64,000 nucleotides of DNA from Flavivirga algicola (GCF_012910715.1 NZ_JABBHF010000010.1:124001-188000), one strand, 5' to 3'. Shown: positions 47,569 to 55,691, counted from the stretch's first letter. Notes: a model not told the origin generated them from the sequence alone. Program-made: numbers and translations.

Positions 47569-48012
47569 ATGAAAGAAACGGTTCATAAATTAAAAAACTT
47601 AATAAAACAGGGGAAAGCATATATATCCCAATCTTCAGATTTTGAATTAACTCAAAAATTATCACCTGAAAAGTGGTCGAAAAAAGAAATTTTAGGACAT
47701 CTTATTGACTCTGGGATAAATAATTTGCAACGATTTACAGAAATTCAGACTGAAACGAAACCTTATCGAATTCGAAAATATAAACAGGATGAATTGGTTA
47801 AAGCAAACGATTATCAACATGCCGATTTAAAAGAAATCACTAATTTTTGGATAGCAATCAATAACAGAATTTGTTATGTTATAAATCAACAAACGGAAGA
47901 CACTCTTAATTATAAAATAGTGTTTAATAGTAATGAAATATCCGATTTAAGATTTCTGATTAAAGATTATGTAAGTCATTTAGAGCATCACCTAAATCAA
48001 ATACTTAAATAA
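47569..48012 (+). CDS. Third DinB-family protein
   Basis: A 147-aa DinB-superfamily four-helix protein. WSKKEILGHLIDSGINNLQRF holds the first His, and VSHLEHHLNQIL the last-helix pair. It is only distantly like the two copies at 32-34 kb. Function unknown. Confidence 0.75.
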   Translation: MKETVHKLKNLIKQGKAYISQSSDFELTQKLSPEKWSKKEILGHLIDSGINNLQRFTEIQTETKPYRIRKYKQDELVKANDYQHADLKEITNFWIAINNRICYVINQQTEDTLNYKIVFNSNEISDLRFLIKDYVSHLEHHLNQILK

Positions 48013-48017
48013 AAAAA

Positions 48018-48040
48018 AGCACCCAATTTGGATGCTTCTT
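48018..48040. terminator. Bidirectional terminator-like hairpin
   Basis: Imperfect AAAGCAcCCAATTTGGaTGCTT hairpin between convergent DinB and OmpA-type genes, with A/T-runs on both sides. Confidence 0.6.
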
Positions 48041-48068
48041 CTGTAATTTTTATAAACTCGGTTTATAC

Positions 48069-48938
48069 TTAATCTTCTTCTAATACTATATTTTCAGCTA
48101 CAGTATCATTATTTTCAGCCATTAAAGCAAAAAACTTGTCAATATTTGGAAGAATAATAATTCTTGTTCTTCTATTTTTTGCTCTATTTTCTTTAGAGTC
48201 ATTTTCTGCAATAGGTTGGTAGCTACTTCTACCCGAGGCAATTAATTTTTCTGGTGCTACATTATATTTTTCTTGTAGTTTACGCACAACAGATGTTGAT
48301 CTTAAAACGCTTAAATCCCAGTTGTCAGCAATATTCGGAGTGTTTATCGTTCTAGAATCCGTATGGCCTTCAACCATAACATCTAAACTAGGCTCAGAGT
48401 TAATAACATCGGCCAGTTTCTTTAAAACAGGATCTGCCTTAGGGCTTAATCTATAACTCCCCGTATTAAATAACATATTGTCTGCAATAGAAATCATAAC
48501 AACAGTTTCATTAATATTTACAGCAAAATCTTCGTTCTCGTTTATATTGCTTTCGCTAATTGTTTTTTCAAGATTGTAAGCAACTGCTAGATTCATGGAA
48601 TCTTTAAGTGTTTTTGCTTGACTTAATTTAGCGGGGTCAACATTTTTTAACGTTTTACGCATGTTTGCTTTTGTCTCGTTAGACATGACAGCTACGTTTT
48701 CTACAACTTCTAACTTAGAGTCGTTAGCCTCTTTAAGAGTTGCTATTTTAGAGTTATAAGCTTCAACTCTAGCTTGGATTTTATCAAATTTAGCTTCTAA
48801 ATCTTCTTTGGCGACTCTTGTTTTTTGTAATTCACTTTTAATTTCTCCGTTTTCTTGCTCTAGGGCCATGTATTTTTTCTTTGATACACATGAAACGGTA
48901 AAAATTGCTACTAATAGCAAAACAGAAATTTTCTTCAT
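48069..48938 (-). CDS. OmpA-family lipoprotein
   Basis: A 289-aa lipoprotein starting at ATG 48938 (MKKISVLLLVAIFTVSC, Cys17); the frame reaches 48950. Residues 25-90 are a coiled coil (ALEQENGEIKSELQKTRVAKE). The OmpA C-terminal domain (about 140-265) binds peptidoglycan, with the conserved VEGHTDSRTIN, NWDLSVLRSTSVVRKL and NRRTRIIILP. Peptidoglycan anchoring of the outer membrane is the family role. Confidence 0.9.
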   Translation of the reverse strand: MKKISVLLLVAIFTVSCVSKKKYMALEQENGEIKSELQKTRVAKEDLEAKFDKIQARVEAYNSKIATLKEANDSKLEVVENVAVMSNETKANMRKTLKNVDPAKLSQAKTLKDSMNLAVAYNLEKTISESNINENEDFAVNINETVVMISIADNMLFNTGSYRLSPKADPVLKKLADVINSEPSLDVMVEGHTDSRTINTPNIADNWDLSVLRSTSVVRKLQEKYNVAPEKLIASGRSSYQPIAENDSKENRAKNRRTRIIILPNIDKFFALMAENNDTVAENIVLEED

Positions 48939-48969
48939 AATAATAATCATTAGGTTATTTAGGCTATTT

Positions 48970-49000
48970 ACGTTGAAAGTAGAGCTTTAGACGTTGAAAG
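48970..49000. repeat. Direct repeat upstream of the OmpA lipoprotein
   Basis: ACGTTGAAAG occurs twice (48970-48979 and 48991-49000), starting points 21 bp apart, two helical turns. It is a possible regulator site. Elsewhere in the 340-bp gap there is only the 49223 terminator. Confidence 0.35.
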
Positions 49001-49222
49001 GTTGTGTTTTTTTCATACTAATGAGAAGTAAGACAATATTTACATGTTTTTGTAATTCTAATAGTTGTATTATTGGCATTTAAAAAGGATTGTTTTTCGG
49101 AATTTTTTATTTAAACTTCTGTGGAGATATGTTGTTGATAAGCCCATAATTGAAATAGAAAATGGCAAAAAAGAGATAACACAGAATTGTGGAATGAAAA
49201 TATTTAGAGATAGTTTTACTAA

Positions 49223-49260
49223 AAATAAAAGCACCTCCCTTTAAGAAAGATGCTTTTTGT
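49223..49260 (-). terminator. ppnP terminator
   Basis: On the minus strand AAAAAGCATC pairs imperfectly with GAGGTGCTTTT, followed by ATTTTTAG. It lies 20 nt after the ppnP stop. Confidence 0.65.
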
Positions 49261-49279
49261 TTTCTGTTAATAAAGCATC

Positions 49280-49561
49280 CTATTTATATTGACATAAATA
49301 AGATGTTTGCTCAGATACTTTTACTTGAAACGTTGTGTTGGCCTCAATTTGATAAGTTTCTCCAGCTTTATAGATTGTCCATTCTGATGCGCCAGGCAAT
49401 TTAACGTTCATTTCTCCTTCAATAACAATCATTGTTTCGTGAGTTGAAGTTCCGAATTCATAATCGCCCGCGTTCATAACCCCTAAAGTAGATTTTCCTG
49501 CTTTTGTAGTATAACCTAAAGATTTAACGTTTCCGTCAAAGTAGTTGTTTGTTGAAATCAT
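49280..49561 (-). CDS. ppnP: Pyrimidine/purine nucleoside phosphorylase
   Basis: A 93-aa small cupin of the PpnP (YaiE/DUF1255) family, which splits several nucleosides with phosphate. Features: NNYFDGNVKSLGYTTK at the start, TLGVMNAGDYEFGTSTHETM and the later WTIYKAGETYQIEANTTFQV. Length matches E. coli PpnP (94 aa). It stands alone. Confidence 0.93.
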   Translation of the reverse strand: MISTNNYFDGNVKSLGYTTKAGKSTLGVMNAGDYEFGTSTHETMIVIEGEMNVKLPGASEWTIYKAGETYQIEANTTFQVKVSEQTSYLCQYK

Positions 49562-49608
49562 ATTTTTTTAAAAAGGTTTAATAAAATCATTTAAATGCTT
49601 CCAAGAAA

Positions 49609-49739
49609 GAGGGTGTCTAAAAAATATGTTCTATGTCATATTGAGCTTGTCGAAATATTTTTAAAATACTGATAATCAATATTGGTTTCGACAAGCTCAA
49701 CCTGACAAATCAAATTACAAAGACTTTTTAGACACCCTC
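49609..49739. mobile_element. 131-bp MITE-like element with nested inverted repeats
   Basis: Outer ends GAGGGTGTCTAAAAA (from 49609) and its inverse TTTTTAGACACCCTC (to 49739). Inside is a second perfect 15-bp inverted pair TTGAGCTTGTCGAAA (49641-49655) and TTTCGACAAGCTCAA (49686-49700). Non-coding. It lies between ppnP and the phosphate transporter gene. No target duplication was seen. Confidence 0.7.
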
Positions 49740-49763
49740 CTTTAACGGTAAGTATATTATTTA

Positions 49764-52049
49764 TTATTCTTCTTCTGCTTCAGGGCTAGTAAGTGTAGCA
49801 GGTTCAACAGAACTATCATGGGCATTATGATATTCTTCCAAGAGATTCATAGTGGCTGTTAATAGGTCTTTTGTTTCTAAAAGAAGACCAAAATATAAGG
49901 TTGTATTTTTTGGACTGGATTCTTCCGTTCTAGTACGTTCAACTTGACTTTGTATTTTTTCAGTCACCAAATCAAAAACCTCTTTCTTGTTATTTAAAAT
50001 AGCACCAATTTGTTCAAATGATCTAGAGTCAAAAGCTTTTTTAGTTGTGTTAAATAACGACTCAAGATCCTGATCAATTTGTTTTAGCTCTTTAATTTGA
50101 TTGAATTTAAGTTTTTGATGGTTATTGTTTACATGTTTATGACTTGCCTTAGATATATATTCTAACGACTGTGTCATGTCTTGTAAATACCCTAAAATAT
50201 TAATGTAGAAATTACTTGCTCCTAAACTGGATTCGTCTAAATTTTTGATAAAGTAGAAAATATTGTCACGTAGTTCATCAATTTCAGTAGACAACTTGAC
50301 TATATTTTTCTTATTCTTTTTTAATAAAACAATATCTTGTTTCGCTAAACCACTAATAGCGCTTGAATAAATTTTATTACCACGTTTTACAACATTAGCT
50401 ATATTGTTTGCACTCTCATGAATAACACCTTGAATAGAACTACTTTCTGCCTGCGTTAAACTATCTTCATCAATAACATTTTTTGAATTCTTTTTGTGTG
50501 ATAAATAATTTCTAGCAAGTAAAATAACAGTTAACAACAACAAAATAGGTGTCATAACGCTAGGATTCCATTTAATTAAAAAGACAACAGTTCCTGCTGC
50601 TATAAAAGCACCAATAGCAGTACCAAACCATCCTCCAATAACATTTAATACACCAGCAACTCTGTAAACGGCACTTTCTCTACCCCAAGCACGATCTGCA
50701 AAAGATGTACCCATAGCAACCATAAATGTTACGTACGTTGTCGATAAAGGTAATTTCATGGATGTTGCTATCGCAATTAACACGCCTGCAACCATTAAGT
50801 TTACAGAGGCTCTAATCATATCGAAAGCAGGCGCATCGATACTTTGATCTTTAGTTAGTACAACATTAGGTTTTTCAAAACTCTTGCCTATTTTTTCCTG
50901 AGTTGATGCAGGTATAATTGCGCTTATTGCTTCAGATAACCAAGTCGATCCTTTTACGACGCTTCTCGATAATAAATTTGGCTCAAACTTTTCGTGTGTT
51001 TCTCCCTGGCGAGATAAGCTTATTTCCGTTTCGGCTACTGTTTTAGCTTTTTTAGAAAGCCATAAGGTTAATACCATAATCCCCCCAGCTATGAATAAAA
51101 GTAAAGGTTCTGCAGGGACTTTTTTGTCAAGTACTTCCATGGAAAACATAGATGGATCAACACCAGAGCTAAACCAAGCTTCGTAAGAATGGTAAGCCGC
51201 CATAGGTACACCAATAAAGTTCACTAAATCATTGCCTGAAAAGGCCAATGCCAAACCAAAAGTTCCTATCGCTATTACTACAATTAATATGGTTTTTTTA
51301 AATATTTTTTGAAATGCAAAAGAGAATAATGTCCAAAAAACAATGCTTCCAAGTATAATAAAAAGCTCATTGCCTTCTAGGAGCCCTTTAAGATCTTTAT
51401 AATAAGGCGTTCCCTTTAACCCTTTTAAAAAGATAAAATAGGTTATTGCTGCTAAAGAGATGCCACCAAAAATAGCACCGAAGTTTTTTATTTTCTTTTC
51501 GTAATGAAATGTAAAAACCAAACGAGAGACCCATTGTACGATGGCACCAACAGTAAAAGCAATAAATACCGACATGATAATACCCCGTATAATTTCGAAT
51601 GCTTTTTTAGTATTTATATATGCTCCTAAATCTGTGAAGGTTTGAGAGTCTGAAGCACTAATTTTTATTAAAGACATAACTACGGCAGCTCCCAATAAAT
51701 TAAATACAATAGAAACTGTTGTAGAGGTTGGTAAACCTAAAGTATTAAAGAAATCTAACAGTAAGATGTCTGTAATCATTACAGCCATAAAAATATACAT
51801 GATCTCTTCAAAATTAAACATGGCTGGTACGAAGATCCCTTTACGTGCAACCTCCATCATTCCACTTGAAAAAACAGCTCCAATAAAAATACCTAAACTT
51901 GCAACGATCATAATAGTTCGCATAGAAATGGCTTTAGAGCCAATAGCCGAGTTTAGGAAATTTATAGCATCATTACTTACACCAACTACAATATCAGCTA
52001 TCGCTAGAACTGTAATGGCAATTAGCATTAATAAATAAATATTGTCCAT
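49764..52049 (-). CDS. PiT-family phosphate transporter fused to PhoU-like domain
   Basis: A 761-aa protein. The PHO4 signature occurs twice: VGVSNDAINFLNSAIGSKA near residue 22 and a later NLMVAGVLIAIATSMKLPLSTTYVTFMVAMGTSFADR. There are about 12-14 membrane segments, more than the simple PiT. Residues about 555-735 are a soluble, helical PhoU-like domain (DIVLLKKNKKNIVKLSTEIDELR...SLEYISKASHKHVNN). Some PiT genes have a separate pit-accessory PhoU gene; here it is joined. The start is ATG 52049. It has two Pho-like half-sites upstream, about 13 nt from the predicted transcript start. Confidence 0.9.
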   Translation of the reverse strand: MDNIYLLMLIAITVLAIADIVVGVSNDAINFLNSAIGSKAISMRTIMIVASLGIFIGAVFSSGMMEVARKGIFVPAMFNFEEIMYIFMAVMITDILLLDFFNTLGLPTSTTVSIVFNLLGAAVVMSLIKISASDSQTFTDLGAYINTKKAFEIIRGIIMSVFIAFTVGAIVQWVSRLVFTFHYEKKIKNFGAIFGGISLAAITYFIFLKGLKGTPYYKDLKGLLEGNELFIILGSIVFWTLFSFAFQKIFKKTILIVVIAIGTFGLALAFSGNDLVNFIGVPMAAYHSYEAWFSSGVDPSMFSMEVLDKKVPAEPLLLFIAGGIMVLTLWLSKKAKTVAETEISLSRQGETHEKFEPNLLSRSVVKGSTWLSEAISAIIPASTQEKIGKSFEKPNVVLTKDQSIDAPAFDMIRASVNLMVAGVLIAIATSMKLPLSTTYVTFMVAMGTSFADRAWGRESAVYRVAGVLNVIGGWFGTAIGAFIAAGTVVFLIKWNPSVMTPILLLLTVILLARNYLSHKKNSKNVIDEDSLTQAESSSIQGVIHESANNIANVVKRGNKIYSSAISGLAKQDIVLLKKNKKNIVKLSTEIDELRDNIFYFIKNLDESSLGASNFYINILGYLQDMTQSLEYISKASHKHVNNNHQKLKFNQIKELKQIDQDLESLFNTTKKAFDSRSFEQIGAILNNKKEVFDLVTEKIQSQVERTRTEESSPKNTTLYFGLLLETKDLLTATMNLLEEYHNAHDSSVEPATLTSPEAEEE

Positions 52050-52068
52050 AATTTAATTAAAATAAGTT

Positions 52069-52114
52069 TGCAAATATCCTAAGTGTTTCCAAGTAGTGTG
52101 TTATGTTAATGTTA
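52069..52114 (-). promoter_or_regulatory. Pho-box-like promoter of the PiT gene
   Basis: Sense-strand half-sites TAACATT (52108-52114) and TAACACA (52097-52103) are 11 bp apart, with a weak third. The -7-like GATATTTG is at 52071-52078. Geometry equals that of the other arrays: half-site phase +28 and +39 from the box end at 52069. Confidence 0.6.
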
Positions 52115-52119
52115 TGTTT

Positions 52120-53310
52120 TTAAAAATGAATATCAAATTGTAATCGCCACATAAGCTCGTTATTACCATTATCCACTTCTAAATGACTAATGTCTGTTTG
52201 TACTTTTAGTTTATGACCCACTATATATTTTGAAACCCCTAATGTATATTGATTTTCTGGGTTTTTGCCAGTAATTGCCCTGTCCAATTCTATATTTGTA
52301 TATCGACCAGAAATTTCCCAATTACTTTTTAACAAATAACCGGTTTGTATATTTAAACCTTTTCCAACCTGAACTTCGTCTCCAGTTAATGTACCATCCG
52401 AGTTTTTTGCAAAAGGGTCATCAGTATCTCTATCTGCATATTCTGCCATTAATGAAAACCCTTTGTATTTAAACATGGCATCAATAAAGATAGTACTTAT
52501 ATTGGTTTCATAAAAGCCAGTATCTGTAATCATATAAGAACCTTGATTACTTCTGTTTTTAACAGCATTATTATTGAAATCGTAAGTTGCTGCAAGCGAT
52601 AGTTTAGGTGTTTTTTCACGCTTTAAATCACTTCCAGAATAATCTCCTTTACTGGAAAAATTTCCAAATGGGAATAGCTCAATACGGCCAGTATATTGGT
52701 GGCCACCTAGATTACCTGTAGTTACATTTCTTCCTTCCCCTTGAGATATAGATAACATTTCTTTAACAATAAATGTGTCCGAAAGATTAAAACGATGTCT
52801 TAATTGAACGCCCACATCACGATCTATATTAAATCTACTATTTAATAAAGAACGATCTACCTGTTGAAGATTCCCAGATGAAACAACACGCTCTCTGTTT
52901 CCAGGTAGCTTTGTTTGACCAAACCATAACTCGAAGTTTGGTGCAAAGTTCCATTTCATAACCGCATCTAAAATGTATCGAGGGGCGTTACTTGTAAATG
53001 GTGAGGCTCCTGAAATATCTCTGTTTGATAATCCGAGTTCTAATTTATATTTAAGTTTTGGTGTGAAAGCATAGCCATCAAATTTTAAACGGGCACGTCT
53101 TACTAAAAAATTAGCTTCATTGCTTTCCCCATTTTCCCAATTAGAGATTGCTAAAAATTGCATTCTTGCTCCAATTTTCATGGTCCAAGAACTATCCTTA
53201 CCTACGAGATTAAATAATCCTTTTCCAAATTTTGGGGTGTTTGTTTCTTGCGAATACAAGAAGTTAATAGCAAATAGGCAAATTGCTACTAGCGTAGTTT
53301 TAAATTTCAT
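52120..53310 (-). CDS. OprO/OprP-type phosphate-selective porin
   Basis: A 396-aa outer-membrane porin. ATG 53310 gives the signal MKFKTTLVAICLFAINFLYSQ; an upstream in-frame start would add residues ahead of it. The mature part is beta-barrel (ARLKFDGYAFTPKLKYKLELG and on) and ends FDIHF, the aromatic C-terminus. The family is OprO/P phosphate/pyrophosphate porins. It is flanked by PiT and has the clearest Pho-like promoter, so phosphate uptake fits well. A nearby RNA may pair with its translation start. Confidence 0.88.
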   Translation of the reverse strand: MKFKTTLVAICLFAINFLYSQETNTPKFGKGLFNLVGKDSSWTMKIGARMQFLAISNWENGESNEANFLVRRARLKFDGYAFTPKLKYKLELGLSNRDISGASPFTSNAPRYILDAVMKWNFAPNFELWFGQTKLPGNRERVVSSGNLQQVDRSLLNSRFNIDRDVGVQLRHRFNLSDTFIVKEMLSISQGEGRNVTTGNLGGHQYTGRIELFPFGNFSSKGDYSGSDLKREKTPKLSLAATYDFNNNAVKNRSNQGSYMITDTGFYETNISTIFIDAMFKYKGFSLMAEYADRDTDDPFAKNSDGTLTGDEVQVGKGLNIQTGYLLKSNWEISGRYTNIELDRAITGKNPENQYTLGVSKYIVGHKLKVQTDISHLEVDNGNNELMWRLQFDIHF

Positions 53311-53332
53311 TGTCAGTATTAGTTTTTGTCGC

Positions 53333-53378
53333 TGCAAAGAACCAATACTAATGTTAACTTAATGTTAACTAAGGGTTA
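53333..53378 (-). promoter_or_regulatory. Pho-box-like promoter of the porin
   Basis: Three sense half-sites at 11-bp steps: TAACCCT (53372-53378), TAACATT (53361-53367) and TAACATT (53350-53356). An 8-bp spacer and TTCTTTGCA (53333-53341, containing the TTTG of the -7) follow. On the plus strand this shows as two tandem copies of TAATGTTAACT. Confidence 0.75.
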
Positions 53379-53380
53379 AT

Positions 53381-53592
53381 ATAAAAACAAATAAAGGCTG
53401 CCTTGGCCAAGGCAGCCTCATTAGAAATCATAATAATGTAGTCGACAAAAACTAATAGATTATAATGAAATACTAATTGTGTCTAAAGACGCTGCAAATT
53501 TCTTAGTTTAAAGTAACTTAAATGTGATGGTAATATTAAGTAATTATTAAGATTTTCCAATGTTAAATCTTTGTATTTAAAACTCTTAAAAT
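53381..53592 (-). ncRNA. Candidate Pho-controlled small RNA opposite porin start
   Basis: A stretch of about 200 nt with no supportable ORF, transcribed leftward. It has a Pho-like promoter at 53593-53649 and ends at a 24-bp perfect palindrome (53395-53418) followed on the minus strand by TTATTTGTTTTT, a strong terminator in that direction only. Minus-strand positions 53457-53443 (TATTAGTTTTTGTCG) are perfectly complementary for 15 nt to the porin leader (53331-53317). Eight further nt (53471-53464) pair with the porin ATG region (53304-53311). This suggests base pairing that hides the porin start. Expression has not been shown. Confidence 0.55.
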
Positions 53593-53649
53593 CAGAAACA
53601 TACATGTTTAATGTTAAATTAATGTTATGTAAAGGTTGATTTAATGTTA
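53593..53649 (-). promoter_or_regulatory. Pho-box-like array facing no gene
   Basis: Four sense units in 11-bp steps: TAACATT (53643-53649), CAACCTT (53632-53638), TAACATT (53621-53627) and TAACATT (53610-53616). After the 8-bp spacer comes ATGTTTCTG (53593-53601), -7-like TATGTTTC. Same geometry as the other six promoters. It would drive the candidate small RNA. Confidence 0.65.
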
Positions 53650-53666
53650 GCTTATTTGTATATTTG
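53636..53666 (+). promoter_or_regulatory. Promoter of the MORN-repeat gene
   Basis: TTG (53636-53638), 20 nt, TATATTTG (53659-53666): an exact Bacteroidetes promoter. The Pho-like half-site at 53643-53649 sits between the two boxes. Confidence 0.6.
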
Positions 53667-53694
53667 GTATATAATGTTAAAAACCCCCATAATT

Positions 53695-54048
53695 ATGAAG
53701 AAATCAATTTTATTTTATTTTGCCTTTTTAATTACTGTGGTATCTTTTGCTCAGCAAAAGAGAGATTTAAAACTTAACAAAGAAACTAACTTAATTGAGG
53801 TTGTTTATTATCACGACAATGGTGTTGTAAGCCAAACAGGAACTTACACAGCAGATGGTAAATTACACGGTGAGTGGCTAAGTTTTAACACAGAAGGTAA
53901 AAAAGAAGTTTCTGCAAATTATGATAATGGTAAAAAAGTCGGCAAGTGGTTCTATTGGAAAAACGGAACTGTAAAAGAAGTAGATTATAACGCTAATGCT
54001 ATAGCAGGTTTAAAGGAGTCTGAAACTAAAGGAAAACAGAGTTTTTAA
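53695..54048 (+). CDS. Secreted MORN-repeat protein
   Basis: A 117-aa protein, started at ATG 53695 (MKKSILFYFAFLITVVSFAQ signal). The mature part has MORN-like repeats: YYHDNGVVSQTGTYTADGKLHGEW, FNTEGKKEVSANYDNGKKVGKW. It resembles the YwqK-family proteins of Bacteroidetes; the role is unknown. It is divergent from the candidate small RNA. Confidence 0.75.
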   Translation: MKKSILFYFAFLITVVSFAQQKRDLKLNKETNLIEVVYYHDNGVVSQTGTYTADGKLHGEWLSFNTEGKKEVSANYDNGKKVGKWFYWKNGTVKEVDYNANAIAGLKESETKGKQSF

Positions 54049-54073
54049 ACCTAAGAACAAAAATAGCTAACCA

Positions 54074-54115
54074 AACTAAAAAAGCATCCTAAATTTTAGG
54101 ATGCTTTTTTAGTTT
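54074..54115. terminator. Bidirectional terminator
   Basis: A perfect stem of about 20 bp, arm AAACTAAAAAAGCATCCTAA, with T-runs on both strands, between the MORN gene and the T9SS-protein gene. Confidence 0.9.
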
Positions 54116-54129
54116 GTTAAATTTACTTT

Positions 54130-55503
54130 CTATTTAATAGAAACTTTATAAGTTTTATCCTTAGACTTAATAACATATAAACCGCTAGTTAAAGATTGTA
54201 TCAGTTTGCCTTCTTCTTCTTTTGAGCTGACTTCTTTGGACAAAACTTTTCGCCCCTGGAAATTATAAATGTCGATAGGGTATGGTTTTAAAACGTTCTC
54301 AAAACTAGGTTGAGGTTGGTTTAATTTTGAATGGTTTTTATTGGTTGATGAAGAATATTTAAATTGAGTAAACTTAATATTGTCACTTTCATTTGTCTCA
54401 TCAATATCATCATTAATATCAATATCAAAAAATAATCGATAAATCGAGTTATTACTTAAGTTAGGAGATACTCCTATATTATTTCCAACAAAAATAGAAA
54501 AGGTTTTTTCTATTACTTGATTGGTACCGATATTTCCTATGTTTGCATCGGTTTCGACGCCATAGAACGGGACACTAGGATGAGGATATTCTCTAGATGT
54601 GTTATTTGTGAATATGACGTCTAACGAAACTGATTGTGCTGTAGTTTGTCCATCATTTTTCACGCCTACAATAATGTCATACCAATTATTATTGTTTAAT
54701 GTTGGCGTGTTTGTGCTGCCATTAGGGTAGTTAAAGATAACTTGGTTATTACTTTGTCTTAAAATTTTTAAACTAGACATATACAGATTTGGTTTACCAG
54801 TAGGAAGTGGACATCCGTTATTGGAAGAAGGACCAGCCTCATTAGGGCAGTTGTCTTGGCTATCAGGTACGCCATCACCATCAGTATCAGGCTCACTACA
54901 ATTAAAAGTAATTGGAGGAAATACAGTTTGATAATCTATGTCGTCTATATCAAAATCAGCGTCCCCTCTACCATTATATCTATTCAGTATTTTACAATAT
55001 CTAGTACCTAGTCCATTTCCTAAATTTATTAAATATACCTTTCCTACATCTAATAGTTGAGTGATTTTTATATTAGCTTTTGATCTTCCATCATGAGCAG
55101 TAGTTTGTCCGCAAATGTTATTCTTGGCTTTTTCTAAAGTTGTAAATGTTTCAAAACGGTGATATCTATAAAAGTTGAATTCGCAAACATCGACTTCAGA
55201 TTTAATATCTGTACTTTCTAAGTCAAAGTCGGCATCTCCAGGACCAATACCACGATTAAGCACTTTGCAATATCTAACACCCAAATTAAAATTAGTACCT
55301 AAATCTATTCTATAAAATTTATTTAGATCTAATAAATAATCAATGTTGATGTTAACTTTTACTCTATATTTCTGATTGCCTGTTTCTGTACAAGCTGCCG
55401 CAGGATTGTTAGTAGGATATGTCTCTAGGCGATGATAATTTTGTGCATCAATTATGAATGATAAGCACAATAAACAAAATAACATAAGTGATTTTTTTTT
55501 CAT
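54130..55503 (-). CDS. T9SS-secreted protein with Ca-binding repeat
   Basis: A 457-aa secreted protein; signal to about residue 20 (LLCLSFIIDAQ). Residues 21-187 contain two similar units of about 82 aa, each with YHR(L/F)ET at the start, RYCK(V/I)LNR and GDADFD near the end. A TSP3-like calcium segment DTDGDGVPDSQDNCPNEAG is near residue 203. A CARDB-like domain follows (VGVKNDGQTTAQSVSLDVIF). The end (IYNFQGRKVLSKE...GLYVIKSKDKTYKVSIK) is a type A T9SS sorting domain. The repeat function is unknown. The upstream array suggests phosphate control. Confidence 0.8.
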   Translation of the reverse strand: MKKKSLMLFCLLCLSFIIDAQNYHRLETYPTNNPAAACTETGNQKYRVKVNINIDYLLDLNKFYRIDLGTNFNLGVRYCKVLNRGIGPGDADFDLESTDIKSEVDVCEFNFYRYHRFETFTTLEKAKNNICGQTTAHDGRSKANIKITQLLDVGKVYLINLGNGLGTRYCKILNRYNGRGDADFDIDDIDYQTVFPPITFNCSEPDTDGDGVPDSQDNCPNEAGPSSNNGCPLPTGKPNLYMSSLKILRQSNNQVIFNYPNGSTNTPTLNNNNWYDIIVGVKNDGQTTAQSVSLDVIFTNNTSREYPHPSVPFYGVETDANIGNIGTNQVIEKTFSIFVGNNIGVSPNLSNNSIYRLFFDIDINDDIDETNESDNIKFTQFKYSSSTNKNHSKLNQPQPSFENVLKPYPIDIYNFQGRKVLSKEVSSKEEEGKLIQSLTSGLYVIKSKDKTYKVSIK

Positions 55504-55524
55504 AACATTTGGGGTTTAAATTTG

Positions 55525-55581
55525 AAGAAAGATAAAACACACATGTTAACGTAGGCTTTTGCTAGTGTTATTTATGAGTTA
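55525..55581 (-). promoter_or_regulatory. Pho-box-like promoter of the T9SS protein
   Basis: Sense units TAACTCA (55575-55581), TAACACT (55564-55570) and TAACATG (55542-55548), phased by 11 bp with one weak unit between. A -7-like TATCTTTC is at the constant distance (core 55525-55533). Confidence 0.5.
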
Positions 55582-55663
55582 TTTAACTTGAATTTCCTTT
55601 GTGTTTTTCATAATGAGTCGATTTTGTGTCAACTTATTTCAGGACGAGACATTTATTAACAAC

Positions 55664-55691
55664 AAAAAGCCCTGCAATTGCAAGGCTTTTT
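55664..55691 (-). terminator. Terminator of the two-repeat lipoprotein gene
   Basis: Imperfect stem AAAAAGCCcTGCA / TGCAaGGCTTTTT with the loop of zero to two nt, followed by a U-rich end on the minus strand. It lies about 25 nt after the stop. Confidence 0.65.
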
